A stretch of 40,093 nucleotides of DNA, taken from positions 1-40,093 of the forward strand of contig CAVFXQ010000028.1 of assembly GCA_963626555.1 (NCBI GenBank), given 5' to 3'. The stretch comes from UBA1181 sp963626555. Its GTDB lineage: Bacteria > Bacteroidota > Bacteroidia > Bacteroidales > Paludibacteraceae. The translations under genes and the position numbers were made by a program. Positions 31,940-40,041 of this stretch are shown piece by piece (positions within the stretch are counted from its first letter, which is position 1; each line of letters starts with the position of its first letter). Below the pieces are notes generated by a model. That model saw only the letters and a list, made by a program, of their open reading frames with translations. It was not told where the DNA came from and made no database searches.

Positions 31940-32839
31940 CTAATCTTGGACACACACTCTTATCTCTCCTACCTTGAAACATCCATTTCTTTTCCGCAAA
32001 GTCTTTACTATTTTCCCACTTTTACCGACACCTACAAGCGTTACTTTCTGCATAGTCTCCAACGCTTCCTCTTGGTGGCAGAAGGATTTGAAATCGTTCA
32101 TATCAACAGAAAATCCCATTTCTTTATTCTCAAGATAGAAATGATACTCGGGAATAGAGTACCCACAGATATTTCGCACATTGAATGGCACAAACAAGAA
32201 ATTTTGAGTAGGATAGTGCAATACTTCCTCTCGCGTAAATGTGCCAACATACAAACCTCCAGATCGTAATGTGGCTTGATGAATTGCTTCTGGGACAAAC
32301 GTTTTATAATAGCCCAACGAGTCTGTCTTGAACGAAACTTCTTCCAAAGAAATGGCTGTTTTCCATTTTTTTCGACCCACGGATTTCGTCCTCACCACCG
32401 TCTGCAAATGTACTGGCAAATAGCGCAATGGAGTCCCATCTTTCTCCATAATTCGTCCTTTCACTGTTCGATACGATGTGAAGACTTTCTCTGTTATCTC
32501 TGCTCCTCCATACTCCCTTGTCGACAAATCCATGCTATCACCATCCACTGTCAAGCAGAATTTTCCCAATGGGAGTATGATGTTTAAAACGCCATCCGAA
32601 TCTGTATTTACTATCTGAGCATCCAACGTAATGGACTTAGAGAATCTGAATCGTTCGCCATCCGTTCCATATAATTCAATTCTGACAACACACGAATCTT
32701 TTGCTATTTTTCTCCTCGTTGAATCCACACTCTCTACTAAAATTGAATCCGACTGAGTTTCTTGTCTATTTTCAGCATGTTGTTGACAAGAAAGAAGTGA
32801 AAGCAAAAACGTCGCTAATATGATACAATATCTTTTCAT
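31940..32839 (-). CDS. lipoprotein of unknown function
   Basis: A 299-residue predicted lipoprotein: MKRYCIILATFLLSLLSC with lipobox LLSC (Cys18), then a Gln/Glu/Ser/Asp linker. The mature part looks all-beta. A stretch VKGRIMEKDGTPLRYLPVHLQT followed by FKTDSLGYYKTFVP resembles a carboxypeptidase-regulatory-like (CarboxypepD_reg) fold, used in Bacteroidota for surface or periplasmic attachment, but the match is by eye. A terminator-like hairpin lies just upstream of its start, so expression may depend on read-through from the MORN gene. No function is assigned. Confidence 0.72.
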   Translation of the reverse strand: MKRYCIILATFLLSLLSCQQHAENRQETQSDSILVESVDSTRRKIAKDSCVVRIELYGTDGERFRFSKSITLDAQIVNTDSDGVLNIILPLGKFCLTVDGDSMDLSTREYGGAEITEKVFTSYRTVKGRIMEKDGTPLRYLPVHLQTVVRTKSVGRKKWKTAISLEEVSFKTDSLGYYKTFVPEAIHQATLRSGGLYVGTFTREEVLHYPTQNFLFVPFNVRNICGYSIPEYHFYLENKEMGFSVDMNDFKSFCHQEEALETMQKVTLVGVGKSGKIVKTLRKRNGCFKVGEIRVCVQD

Positions 32840-32876
32840 AAAAATTCAAAAAGGGGAAGTTGAAGCCAACATCCCC
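32840..32876 (-). terminator. terminator after the MORN-repeat gene
   Basis: On the minus strand GGGGATGTTG and CAACTTCCCC (32853-32876) form a stem with one T-T mismatch and a 4-base loop, followed by TTTTTGAATTTTT that runs into the start codon of the lipoprotein gene. Confidence 0.75.
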
Positions 32877-32896
32877 TCTATCCTCGTAAAGCTCTA

Positions 32897-33376
32897 TTAA
32901 AATTTCTTTTTCGACGGACGAATAATACTCAACTCCTCAACCAACTCACCCTCTTCAAAAATACCCTTTTGAATGGTTCCACTCGAAAAATAGTAAGTTC
33001 CCTCTCCTTCCTTCTTTCCAGCTTTGAAACCTCCTTCATAACGATCGCCCGTCGCGTATGTATAAACACCTTTTCCATCTGGATAGCCTGCTACAAAATC
33101 GCCTTCGTAAACATCACCTGTTGGATATGTGAATTTTCCTTTCCCTTCTCGAACTCCATTCTTATAACTGCCCTCGTATTTCGCTCCACTAGCAAACTTA
33201 TAAGTGCCTTGACCGTCGAATTTTCCCTCTTTGAAAGTTCCTGTGTAAACTTCGCCAGACTCGAATGTATATGTTCCTTTTCCGTCTCTACACTTTCCTT
33301 TACAGCTTGAAATAGCACTCGCATCCAAAGCGACAAGTGAAGCGACTGTTAATATCGCAATCAGTTTCTTATTCAT
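32897..33376 (-). CDS. secreted MORN-repeat protein
   Basis: A 159-residue protein with an N-terminal signal peptide (about 1-22, ending VALDASA), then five tandem MORN repeats of about 23 residues with the pattern GxGxYxFxSGxxYxGxFxxGxxxG (for example GKGTYTFESGEVYTGTFKEG and GKGVYTYATGDRYEGGFKAG). MORN repeats make an elongated beta-hairpin ribbon, often linked to membrane lipid or protein binding. The secreted form in Bacteroidales has no fixed role. The charged tail ends RPSKKKF. It has its own promoter 53 bases upstream and a terminator downstream. Confidence 0.9.
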   Translation of the reverse strand: MNKKLIAILTVASLVALDASAISSCKGKCRDGKGTYTFESGEVYTGTFKEGKFDGQGTYKFASGAKYEGSYKNGVREGKGKFTYPTGDVYEGDFVAGYPDGKGVYTYATGDRYEGGFKAGKKEGEGTYYFSSGTIQKGIFEEGELVEELSIIRPSKKKF

Positions 33377-33428
33377 AAGCTTATTATTTTATTTCTTTAT
33401 TTTCTTTTTTTCTTTCAGATGTATTTCG

Positions 33429-33436
33429 CAAATCTA
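33429..33436 (-). promoter_or_regulatory. -7 box (with -33 TTTG) of the MORN gene
   Basis: The minus strand reads TAGATTTG (TAnnTTTG), and a TTTG lies 18 bases upstream, close to the classical -33/-7 spacing. Confidence 0.65.
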
Positions 33437-33506
33437 TAAAAAAAGAGTCCCGAACAAAAACCTAAACGAATTTTTCTTTTATTTTCGTTTCTTCTCTTCT
33501 CTCCTT

Positions 33507-34550
33507 TCAGTCTTTTCTGAAATGCTTATTGTCAATATACACCTCCAAAAGACGTGTCATACCATACTCATTGTCGGGTTCCAACATTACATCCGCCACC
33601 TCCGCAGGCACTAAACAACTATTGCCTGCCGTCAAATTCAACTCTACAACTTCAGGCATTTCACCTCCTTCGTCAATACAGCTCTGTACTTCTATTTTAC
33701 AATTTCCTGAAAGACACATATAAATGATGAAAGAATCATACTTAAAGAGTTTTCGGTGAAATCCTCTATTGATTTCCAACAATTTAACGGTAAAGAATGG
33801 ACTCTCTACAACTGCGACTGGCCAATTCAATTTTCTATCATACATTGATTGAACAGACTCGCTCACTTTATAATCAATTGCTTCCTCCGCCAATTCTGTA
33901 TGCAACTCACGTGGTTTTCCGTCCAAACCTAACCGACCGTAATCGTACAGACGATAGGTAATATTACTACTCTGTTGGACTTCTGCTACCAACGTTCCTC
34001 CACATATCGCATGAACGCGACCCGCAGGAATATAAAAGACATCCCCGCGTTCTACTGCATACTGCTGCAAAACATCACAAATCGTATTTTCTGCTATTCT
34101 CCTTCGATATTCCTCTTTTGTGAGATCTTCATTAAATCCACACAATAGCTTTCCCTCTTCTTTAGCGTCCATAACATACCACATTTCATTTTTTCCAAAC
34201 GAATTGTGTCGCATTTTCGCCAACTCATCATTGGGATGGACTTGTATTGACAAATCACTCGCCGCATCTATAAATTTCACTAACAGAGGAAACTCACCAC
34301 CATAATGATTAAACACCGATTTGCCTAAAAGACGCTCTTTATATTCAGAGACAACCTCCGTCAACTTTCGCCCTTTTAACGGCCCATTTACAATGACAGA
34401 CTCACTGCCTGACACTGCACTAACCTCCCAACTCTCTCCAATATGTTCCTCTTTTTTACAAGATAAACCTTTCAATTCGCATAATCGGTTGCCTCCCCAC
34501 ACCAACTCGTGTAGATTTAAATCAAATACAAACGGATAAAGCCTTGACAT
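33507..34550 (-). CDS. manA: class I mannose-6-phosphate isomerase
   Basis: Interconverts fructose 6-phosphate and mannose 6-phosphate, feeding GDP-mannose/fucose synthesis. The 347-residue (from 34550) cupin protein has the type I signature: QVHPNDELA with Zn ligands, a downstream Glu (NEMWYVMDA), and RGDVFYIPAGRVHAICGG. The length fits the short class I type without an extra C-terminal domain. An in-frame ATG two codons further upstream (34556) is also possible. It lies 20 bases after the membrane dehydratase gene, and both serve sugar nucleotide metabolism. Confidence 0.93.
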   Translation of the reverse strand: MSRLYPFVFDLNLHELVWGGNRLCELKGLSCKKEEHIGESWEVSAVSGSESVIVNGPLKGRKLTEVVSEYKERLLGKSVFNHYGGEFPLLVKFIDAASDLSIQVHPNDELAKMRHNSFGKNEMWYVMDAKEEGKLLCGFNEDLTKEEYRRRIAENTICDVLQQYAVERGDVFYIPAGRVHAICGGTLVAEVQQSSNITYRLYDYGRLGLDGKPRELHTELAEEAIDYKVSESVQSMYDRKLNWPVAVVESPFFTVKLLEINRGFHRKLFKYDSFIIYMCLSGNCKIEVQSCIDEGGEMPEVVELNLTAGNSCLVPAEVADVMLEPDNEYGMTRLLEVYIDNKHFRKD

Positions 34551-34576
34551 AACCAAATTGCGCTTAAAAAAATAAT

Positions 34577-36499
34577 TTATTGCTGGTCTAATCTCTCATA
34601 AACACTATTGTTACTTTTATATTCAGGTATAAAGTTCTTGATTTTTTTTACAATATCATAGAAATCTACCCCCTCGGTAACCTCTTTCAACTCTTTTACA
34701 AATTGATCAACGTCCGTCTCTGTGTATTTCACACATTTAGCACAAAATATATGCGGATTTTCCGACGGCATTACTTTTTCCCTATCTGCTAAAACTTCTT
34801 CATTCAATTTTTCTCCTGGTCTTAGTCCAACCTCCTTAATCTCCACATCTTTAACCCCAGACAAACGAATCATATCCTTCGCCAAATCATATATCCGTAC
34901 AGGCTTTCCCATATCAAAAACATAGACCTCCTCTTTTTCTCCTATCGAACATGCCTCCAATACTAAGCCACACGCCTCCTCTATCGTCATAAAATAACGA
35001 ACAACATCCTTATGGGTCAGCGTTAGCGGTCCACCTTGGGAAATCTGTTTTTTGAAGAGCGGGATAACCGAGCCATTTGACTCTAAAACATTACCAAAAC
35101 GAGTCGTTATGAAAACCGTCTGCGAATTACGACTCTGCACATATATCTCAGCCAAACGCTTAGTCGCTCCCATCACATTTGTTGGATTCACTGCTTTATC
35201 CGTCGAAATCATAACAAACTTCTTCACCGCATACTTCATCGCCAAGTCTGCCATATTCTTCGTTCCAAAAACATTCGTGCATACCGCTTCATACGGATTC
35301 TCCTCCATTAAAGGGACATGCTTATAAGCAGCAGCATGATAGACAATGTCAGGTTTATGATCCGAATATATTTTTTCCAAAAAAAGACAATCTTTTATAT
35401 CTGCTATCAAAAAATTTACTTTATCAAGTTTTTCTTTAAACTCTCTTGTAGAATTCAAATCAAACCGCAGGTCAAACATAGGGGTTTCCGCCACATCAAC
35501 AGCAACCACTTCCTTCGGATTCAACCGCAACACCTGTCGAACGATTTCACTTCCGATAGATCCTGCAGCACCCGTAACCATCACCACCTTTCCCTCTATC
35601 TCCGTCTTTAATTTCTCTGTCGCCAATATCTTTTCAGCCCTATGTAGCAAATCCCCAATACTTATCTTTTTAAGCTTTACACTTGACCTACTCAAACGGC
35701 TTTCCCTCACATCTGTCAACGTCAACTCCCCTACACTCAACTTTAAATCTAAAGCCTTAGATATGACACTTTGCCATTCTCTTTCATTCTTATTGACATC
35801 AAAAATCAAAAACGTTTGTACATTGTACTTCTTTACGAAAGATTCTCTTAATGCCATTGATGCAGACAAAATCGGCACACCATCTATATTCTTTCCTATC
35901 CTTAATTTATCATTGCTTATAAACGCAACAATATTAATATGCTCCAACGACGGCATCCGCCCACAACTGCCTAAAACAATGTCCTCCATTGTCTCCGCTC
36001 CATAGACTACCGACTTAGAAACTGTGTTCCCACTCAGATATAGCCTCCGAACATACTGATACTTTACATATAGTCTCGAAAATATTATTAAAGTTGTCGT
36101 TATAAATGAGACAAAAAGAAATTCTATAGGACGAACAAAATAAATTGAATAGGAAAAATCAATTTGCTCTACTATGTAACACACCACAACGTATAGACCG
36201 AAAGCAAAAAAAGAGCAGCCAAAAATACGACAGATATCTCGCAACCCCGTACAACGTACTACACATCTGTGTGTTCTACCAAGCAAGAAAGAAATCAAAT
36301 AGGCCAAACAAGTACCTCCAAACTTTACAAACCGTTCTCCTTCTGCCTCGTATTCCATTGCAACCATGATGAGGAAAGATAGGGCAACGCACGAAAGATC
36401 AAAAAGTAACAAAGCAAAATTTGAATACGTCTTTCCTGAAATCCAATCTATTATACCCTGTATTTTTCGTTCAATCACTACAACAATATCTCGAACCAT
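34577..36499 (-). CDS. membrane-bound sugar-nucleotide 4,6-dehydratase (CapD/WbpM/PglF-like)
   Basis: A 640-residue enzyme with N-terminal membrane helices (about 28-48, 60-75, 92-110, 125-142), a middle nucleotide-binding-like domain (160-260), and a C-terminal extended SDR domain. NAD+ motif TGAAGSIG is at 309-316. The active-site motif is STDKAVNPTNVMGATKR (432-448), where WbpM-type enzymes replace the SDR Tyr with a residue before the Lys. The pattern AAYKHVPLMEENPYEA is also diagnostic. Members act on UDP-GlcNAc or related sugars to make 4-keto-6-deoxy intermediates for surface glycans. The exact sugar is inferred. It is the first gene of a two-gene unit with manA. Confidence 0.92.
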   Translation of the reverse strand: MVRDIVVVIERKIQGIIDWISGKTYSNFALLLFDLSCVALSFLIMVAMEYEAEGERFVKFGGTCLAYLISFLLGRTHRCVVRCTGLRDICRIFGCSFFAFGLYVVVCYIVEQIDFSYSIYFVRPIEFLFVSFITTTLIIFSRLYVKYQYVRRLYLSGNTVSKSVVYGAETMEDIVLGSCGRMPSLEHINIVAFISNDKLRIGKNIDGVPILSASMALRESFVKKYNVQTFLIFDVNKNEREWQSVISKALDLKLSVGELTLTDVRESRLSRSSVKLKKISIGDLLHRAEKILATEKLKTEIEGKVVMVTGAAGSIGSEIVRQVLRLNPKEVVAVDVAETPMFDLRFDLNSTREFKEKLDKVNFLIADIKDCLFLEKIYSDHKPDIVYHAAAYKHVPLMEENPYEAVCTNVFGTKNMADLAMKYAVKKFVMISTDKAVNPTNVMGATKRLAEIYVQSRNSQTVFITTRFGNVLESNGSVIPLFKKQISQGGPLTLTHKDVVRYFMTIEEACGLVLEACSIGEKEEVYVFDMGKPVRIYDLAKDMIRLSGVKDVEIKEVGLRPGEKLNEEVLADREKVMPSENPHIFCAKCVKYTETDVDQFVKELKEVTEGVDFYDIVKKIKNFIPEYKSNNSVYERLDQQ

Positions 36500-36577
36500 C
36501 CTCGTAAATGAATTTCATCATATTTTTTCTGCAATATAAGTTCCTACGATGCTTAAATCTAAAAAACCTCATTTCTA

Positions 36578-36585
36578 CAAATATA
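36578..36585 (-). promoter_or_regulatory. -7 box of the dehydratase-manA unit
   Basis: The minus strand reads TATATTTG, matching TAnnTTTG, about 80 bases upstream of the ATG at 36499. Confidence 0.45.
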
Positions 36586-36644
36586 GCATAAAAAATTATT
36601 TTAGGTTTACATATTGTGTAACCAATCTTCTTTTCTCTATAATT

Positions 36645-36691
36645 CACTTGAAAAGAAATAAAGAAAGGCTGGACTAATATCCAGCCTTTCT
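36645..36691 (-). terminator. secG terminator
   Basis: A perfect 12-bp inverted repeat (36662-36673 with 36680-36691) around 6 bases, followed on the minus strand by TTTATTTCTTTTC. It ends the sigma-54 regulator-lptE-secG transcript. Confidence 0.85.
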
Positions 36692-36741
36692 GAAAAATAA
36701 TGAGTTTCGTCTTTTCTCTTCAATCGCCAATTTCACCTCCA

Positions 36742-37041
36742 CTACTCAACATCACTATTTGCAGGAAGCATCTCCTCAACCTGACTCCTCAACTGGGAAT
36801 CCTCCGTAGCAATCTCTCTTGGATAGAAAGCCGCAGAAGCAATACTCAAAAATACGACAACAGATACCAACACCCATGTCGCCTTCTCAACGAAATCAGT
36901 TGTTTTCTTCACTCCCATGATTTGATTTTGAGATTGGAAACTTGAAGCAAGTCCCCCTCCTTTTGAATTCTGAACCAACACAATACCTACTAAGAGGATG
37001 GAAGCAATCACAACGATAATCGTAATCAATGTATAAACCAT
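36742..37041 (-). CDS. secG: preprotein translocase subunit SecG
   Basis: The small subunit of the SecYEG channel. The 99-residue protein has two membrane helices (about 4-22 and 52-72), the conserved loop LVQNSKGGGLASSF between them with the family Gly cluster, and a short acidic tail. Bacteroidota SecG proteins are often a little longer than those of E. coli. It is the last gene of the operon, 56 bases after the TPR-like gene. Confidence 0.93.
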   Translation of the reverse strand: MVYTLITIIVVIASILLVGIVLVQNSKGGGLASSFQSQNQIMGVKKTTDFVEKATWVLVSVVVFLSIASAAFYPREIATEDSQLRSQVEEMLPANSDVE

Positions 37042-37097
37042 GTCTATTTAATGTTTATAGTTCCTTCTTTAAGAATCAATTTTATAGTTCTACACTT

Positions 37098-37784
37098 CTA
37101 TAAATTCTCCATCAGTCTCTCAAAGAACCTGACTTGAGCGGCAAAATAAACACTTTTTTCGGAATTTTTAGTCATTAGTCGCTTAAATATTTTAACAGCC
37201 TGATCATATTTCTTCTGTTTTACATAGATTTTTGCTAATGTTTCCGTGTAAAACTGTTCATTTCCTTGCCCCTCCGTTCTATCTTCAACTATCTGACTTT
37301 CAGGTTCTTGTTTCACTTTTATTTCCACAGACTTACCTTTACTCTCCTCTAAGAAGCTATCAATCATGCCTTGTCTTCTCGAACTTGATTTTTTCTTGGG
37401 CTGAACAGCTACTGGTTGCATCTGTTCTAATTCTGCCATGATATCCGTAATCGGAGAAACCGCCACATTGTTCTTTGGAACTGCTTGAGACTTCTCTTCT
37501 GACTGATTTACGCCAGATTTTTTTTGTTTTTCCTCCTCTGAGTGATGCAGAGGCTCTCTATCCATCAAATCTGCCAACACTGCACGATCTAATATATAGG
37601 CTGACACATGAGATTTCTCTGATTCATAACGAAAATCACCTGCATTTTTCAAAGCTTTTAAGTAGAGCATACGAAAAGTCTGAGAATAGGGGTATTCTCT
37701 GAGAAACTCACTCAATTCAGGTATCCAACGAGGTTTTATTTCTGCTGGATTTTTCACCATCTCTATTATGTCTTGCTGCGTCAT
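37098..37784 (-). CDS. TPR-like protein between lptE and secG
   Basis: A 228-residue cytoplasmic protein with no signal or membrane segment. The first 65 residues are helical (PRWIPELSEFLREYPYSQTFRMLYLKAL would pair as TPR-like helices), followed by a Gln/Glu/Lys-rich disordered middle. The last 55 residues contain one clear TPR-like unit (YTETLAKIYVKQKKYDQAVKIFKRLM). The frame is open to 37829, overlapping lptE by 7 bases, but the A/G-rich stretch before MTQQDIIEMV favours ATG 37784. The position between lptE and secG is conserved in Bacteroidales as far as I recall. The function is unknown. Confidence 0.75.
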   Translation of the reverse strand: MTQQDIIEMVKNPAEIKPRWIPELSEFLREYPYSQTFRMLYLKALKNAGDFRYESEKSHVSAYILDRAVLADLMDREPLHHSEEEKQKKSGVNQSEEKSQAVPKNNVAVSPITDIMAELEQMQPVAVQPKKKSSSRRQGMIDSFLEESKGKSVEIKVKQEPESQIVEDRTEGQGNEQFYTETLAKIYVKQKKYDQAVKIFKRLMTKNSEKSVYFAAQVRFFERLMENL

Positions 37785-37822
37785 CTCTTTTCTTCTTTCC
37801 TCTTTTTTCCACCCTCTATCGT

Positions 37823-38368
37823 CTACCAATTGGCAACTGTCGCATTAAAGATCTGGTTGATAATGTCGTCCATCAACTGCTCATTGAGTTCTGCTTGAAC
37901 TTGGTCGATAGTATATTCATTAGAGAATACTTGATAGGCAGTAAACGATCTATCAAAGCTCTCCGAAGAATTTATTTTATTGACAAATTTCACTTGAACG
38001 GTCATCTGTAAGCGAGACTCTGCCGCTGTTCCAGAAGAGTTAACTCCAGATGAAATCACATTATAGCCCGTTATCGCACCTGAAATTTGCAAGTCTCCGT
38101 CCGTTTCAACCATCTTCAACGCAGTCTTAGAGGAAAATTCATCTTTCAAACCTTCCGAAAATTCAGCCGACAACGTGGCATAAACCAAAGGAGCCCGATT
38201 AGGAAAATCAGATACCGAAATGGTCTTAATCTTCGTATAATCGATAGACGAACCATTGAATTTGTAGGATATTTTACATGATGCTATACCGCAAGCAACA
38301 AATGCAACGACACAAAACATCATCACACAAGAGAAATAACCTTTTTTTATATCTCTATTCCAAACCAT
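37823..38368 (-). CDS. lptE: LPS assembly lipoprotein LptE
   Basis: The outer membrane lipoprotein that plugs and helps assemble LptD. The 181-residue product has a hydrophobic segment (about 14-28) ending in the lipobox IASC (Cys31), then KISYKFNGSSIDYTKIKTISV, the usual start of the Bacteroidota LptE domain, and a C-terminal DDIINQIFNATVANW. A later Met pair (residues 16-17) could also be the start. The first codons overlap the end of the sigma-54 regulator gene by 14 bases, so the two are translationally linked. Confidence 0.88.
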   Translation of the reverse strand: MVWNRDIKKGYFSCVMMFCVVAFVACGIASCKISYKFNGSSIDYTKIKTISVSDFPNRAPLVYATLSAEFSEGLKDEFSSKTALKMVETDGDLQISGAITGYNVISSGVNSSGTAAESRLQMTVQVKFVNKINSSESFDRSFTAYQVFSNEYTIDQVQAELNEQLMDDIINQIFNATVANW

Positions 38369-39641
38369 ACTCTTTAATCTTTCTATACAATGTGCGCTCC
38401 GATATATTCAAATCCTGCGCCGCATTCTTCCTTTTATTGTTATTTCTCTCCAAGGCCTTTCGAATCATCTCCTTCTCCACTTCCTCTAACGAGAAATTCT
38501 CCTCTATATACTCTTCCGTATCTTGAATATCACGTTGGTGGATAGTCGAGGGCTTCTGAGCGGACTGAGTTGTCGTCGAATGCACAACTGTAGGAGTCTC
38601 CGAAGATGGCTCAGTATAGGGTTTAGGCAAAAGACTCTCAAAAGACTCCACTGATTGCAAGTTGGAGCCTGACAAGTGTGAAGCATCTATCTTTCCTCCA
38701 TTTTGAAGAATGTCATTCACTAACTTTCGCAAATCATTCACGTCCTTCCGCATATCAAACAGCACCTGATATAGAATTTCACGTTCATTACTGAATGTCT
38801 TCCCATTTGAAGAGATTCCACTACCTGCAAACATAGGAATATTTGATTCTGTCTGATTCGGTAGATAACTGATCAGCACTTCCTTAGAGATCTCTCTATC
38901 TGTTTCCAATATAGATATCTGCTCTGTAATGTTCTTCAACTGACGAACATTGCCTGGCCATGGATACCTCAACAACACTTCTCGAGCTTCGGAAGTAAGC
39001 GTAACAGGAGGCATTCTGTATTTTTCAGAAAAATCTACTGCGAACTTGCGGAAAAGCAGATATATATCCGTTCCTCTGTTCCTTAATGGAGGAACCACAA
39101 TAGGTACGGAATTAAGACGATAATACAGATCCTCTCGAAAACGACCCTCGTTTATAGCTTTTAGCATATCCAAATTAGTGGCCGCCACAACACGCACATC
39201 ACACTTCTGCACCTTCGACGAACCTACTCGAATAAACTCGCCCGACTCCAACACGCGAAGCAGACGCACTTGGGTGGTCAATGGCAACTCTCCCACCTCG
39301 TCCAAAAATATAGTACCTTTGTCCGCTACCTCAAAATAACCCTTACGATCGGAAATGGCGCCCGTAAAAGAACCTTTCTCATGCCCGAAAAGCTCAGAAT
39401 CAATTGTTCCCTCCGGTATAGCACCACAGTTGACTGCTATACACGGTCCATGTTTGCGTTGACTATACTCATGAATAATATGCGGAAACTTATCCTTTCC
39501 AACACCACTTTCACCTGTGACGAGAACTGACAAATCGGTAGCAGCCACCTGTACAGCCACGTTGATGGCGTGTTCCAACACGGAGTCGGACCCAATGATT
39601 CCGAACCGTTGTTTTACCGCAGATAGGTCTCTCTCAATCAT
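38355..39641 (-). CDS. sigma-54-dependent Fis-family transcriptional activator
   Basis: A 428-residue bacterial enhancer-binding protein without an N-terminal receiver or sensor domain. The AAA+ domain starts almost at once: Walker A GESGVGKD (43-50), sigma-54 contact loop GSFTGA (90-95, usual form GAFTGA), Walker B IFLDE (111-115), and ALESGE/RVVAATN sensor regions. After a poorly conserved Ser/Thr-rich linker (about 250-385) comes a Fis-type helix-turn-helix (KRKNAAQDLNISERTLYRKIKEYGL). Activity must be set by level or by a partner, since no input domain is seen. It heads an operon with lptE, a TPR protein and secG, so it may be under its own or housekeeping control. Target promoters are not visible here. 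Confidence 0.93.
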   Translation of the reverse strand: MIERDLSAVKQRFGIIGSDSVLEHAINVAVQVAATDLSVLVTGESGVGKDKFPHIIHEYSQRKHGPCIAVNCGAIPEGTIDSELFGHEKGSFTGAISDRKGYFEVADKGTIFLDEVGELPLTTQVRLLRVLESGEFIRVGSSKVQKCDVRVVAATNLDMLKAINEGRFREDLYYRLNSVPIVVPPLRNRGTDIYLLFRKFAVDFSEKYRMPPVTLTSEAREVLLRYPWPGNVRQLKNITEQISILETDREISKEVLISYLPNQTESNIPMFAGSGISSNGKTFSNEREILYQVLFDMRKDVNDLRKLVNDILQNGGKIDASHLSGSNLQSVESFESLLPKPYTEPSSETPTVVHSTTTQSAQKPSTIHQRDIQDTEEYIEENFSLEEVEKEMIRKALERNNNKRKNAAQDLNISERTLYRKIKEYGLE

Positions 39642-39824
39642 ATCACATCTTTAATTTCTTGTATATTAAACTAACTAACAAAGACTACATAATTCCATTA
39701 GTCCTCTGCGAAATTACATTATTTCTTGCGATTATTTGAGTATCTTGATTGAAATATAATAGCAACACTTCCCCTTATTTCAAAATAACTATTTGCAATT
39801 CTTGCTATTATGAATATTGATTCA
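39642..39824. other. intergenic region upstream of the sigma-54 activator
   Basis: About 180 very AT-rich bases with no supported gene. On the minus strand TAGTCTTTG (39679-39687) resembles a -7 box with one extra base and could drive the sigma-54 activator operon. Nothing else stands out. Confidence 0.3.
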
Positions 39825-39832
39825 TACCTTTG
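39802..39832 (+). promoter_or_regulatory. promoter of a candidate small transcript
   Basis: TACCTTTG (39825-39832) matches TAnnTTTG, with a TTG (39802-39804) 20 bases upstream at -33 spacing. It faces right, towards the terminator at 40012-40038. Confidence 0.6.
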
Positions 39833-39837
39833 TATGC

Positions 39838-40038
39838 GATTTTATGATTGGTTCTGATGAAAATTAAAATCACGCATAAAATATCTTTGGCGAGACGATT
39901 GAATGTTCGGTTAGTAATATGATAAACCCTGTTTTAATCTTCCTTGTGATGTTTGCAAAAAGGATTTATAAAAGCTCTCTTATTATATGATGAGTTGCGT
40001 CAATCCTGGAGGGAAGTCCATCCGGACTTCCTTTTTTT
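39838..40038 (+). ncRNA. candidate small RNA of about 200 nt
   Basis: A promoter at 39802-39832 and a strong intrinsic terminator at 40012-40038 delimit a plus-strand transcript of about 200 nt that has no substantial open frame. Only tiny frames of 21 and 23 codons, overlapping by ATGA, are present. The size would fit a 6S-like or trans-acting RNA, but I see no sequence hallmark that names a family. Boundaries are estimated from the promoter and terminator. Confidence 0.45.
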
Positions 40039-40041
40039 ATT
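40012..40041 (+). terminator. strong rho-independent terminator
   Basis: GGAAGTCC and GGACTTCC form a perfect 8-bp stem with a 4-base loop, followed by seven T. It is one of the best terminators in the window, and no plus-strand protein gene precedes it. Confidence 0.85.
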
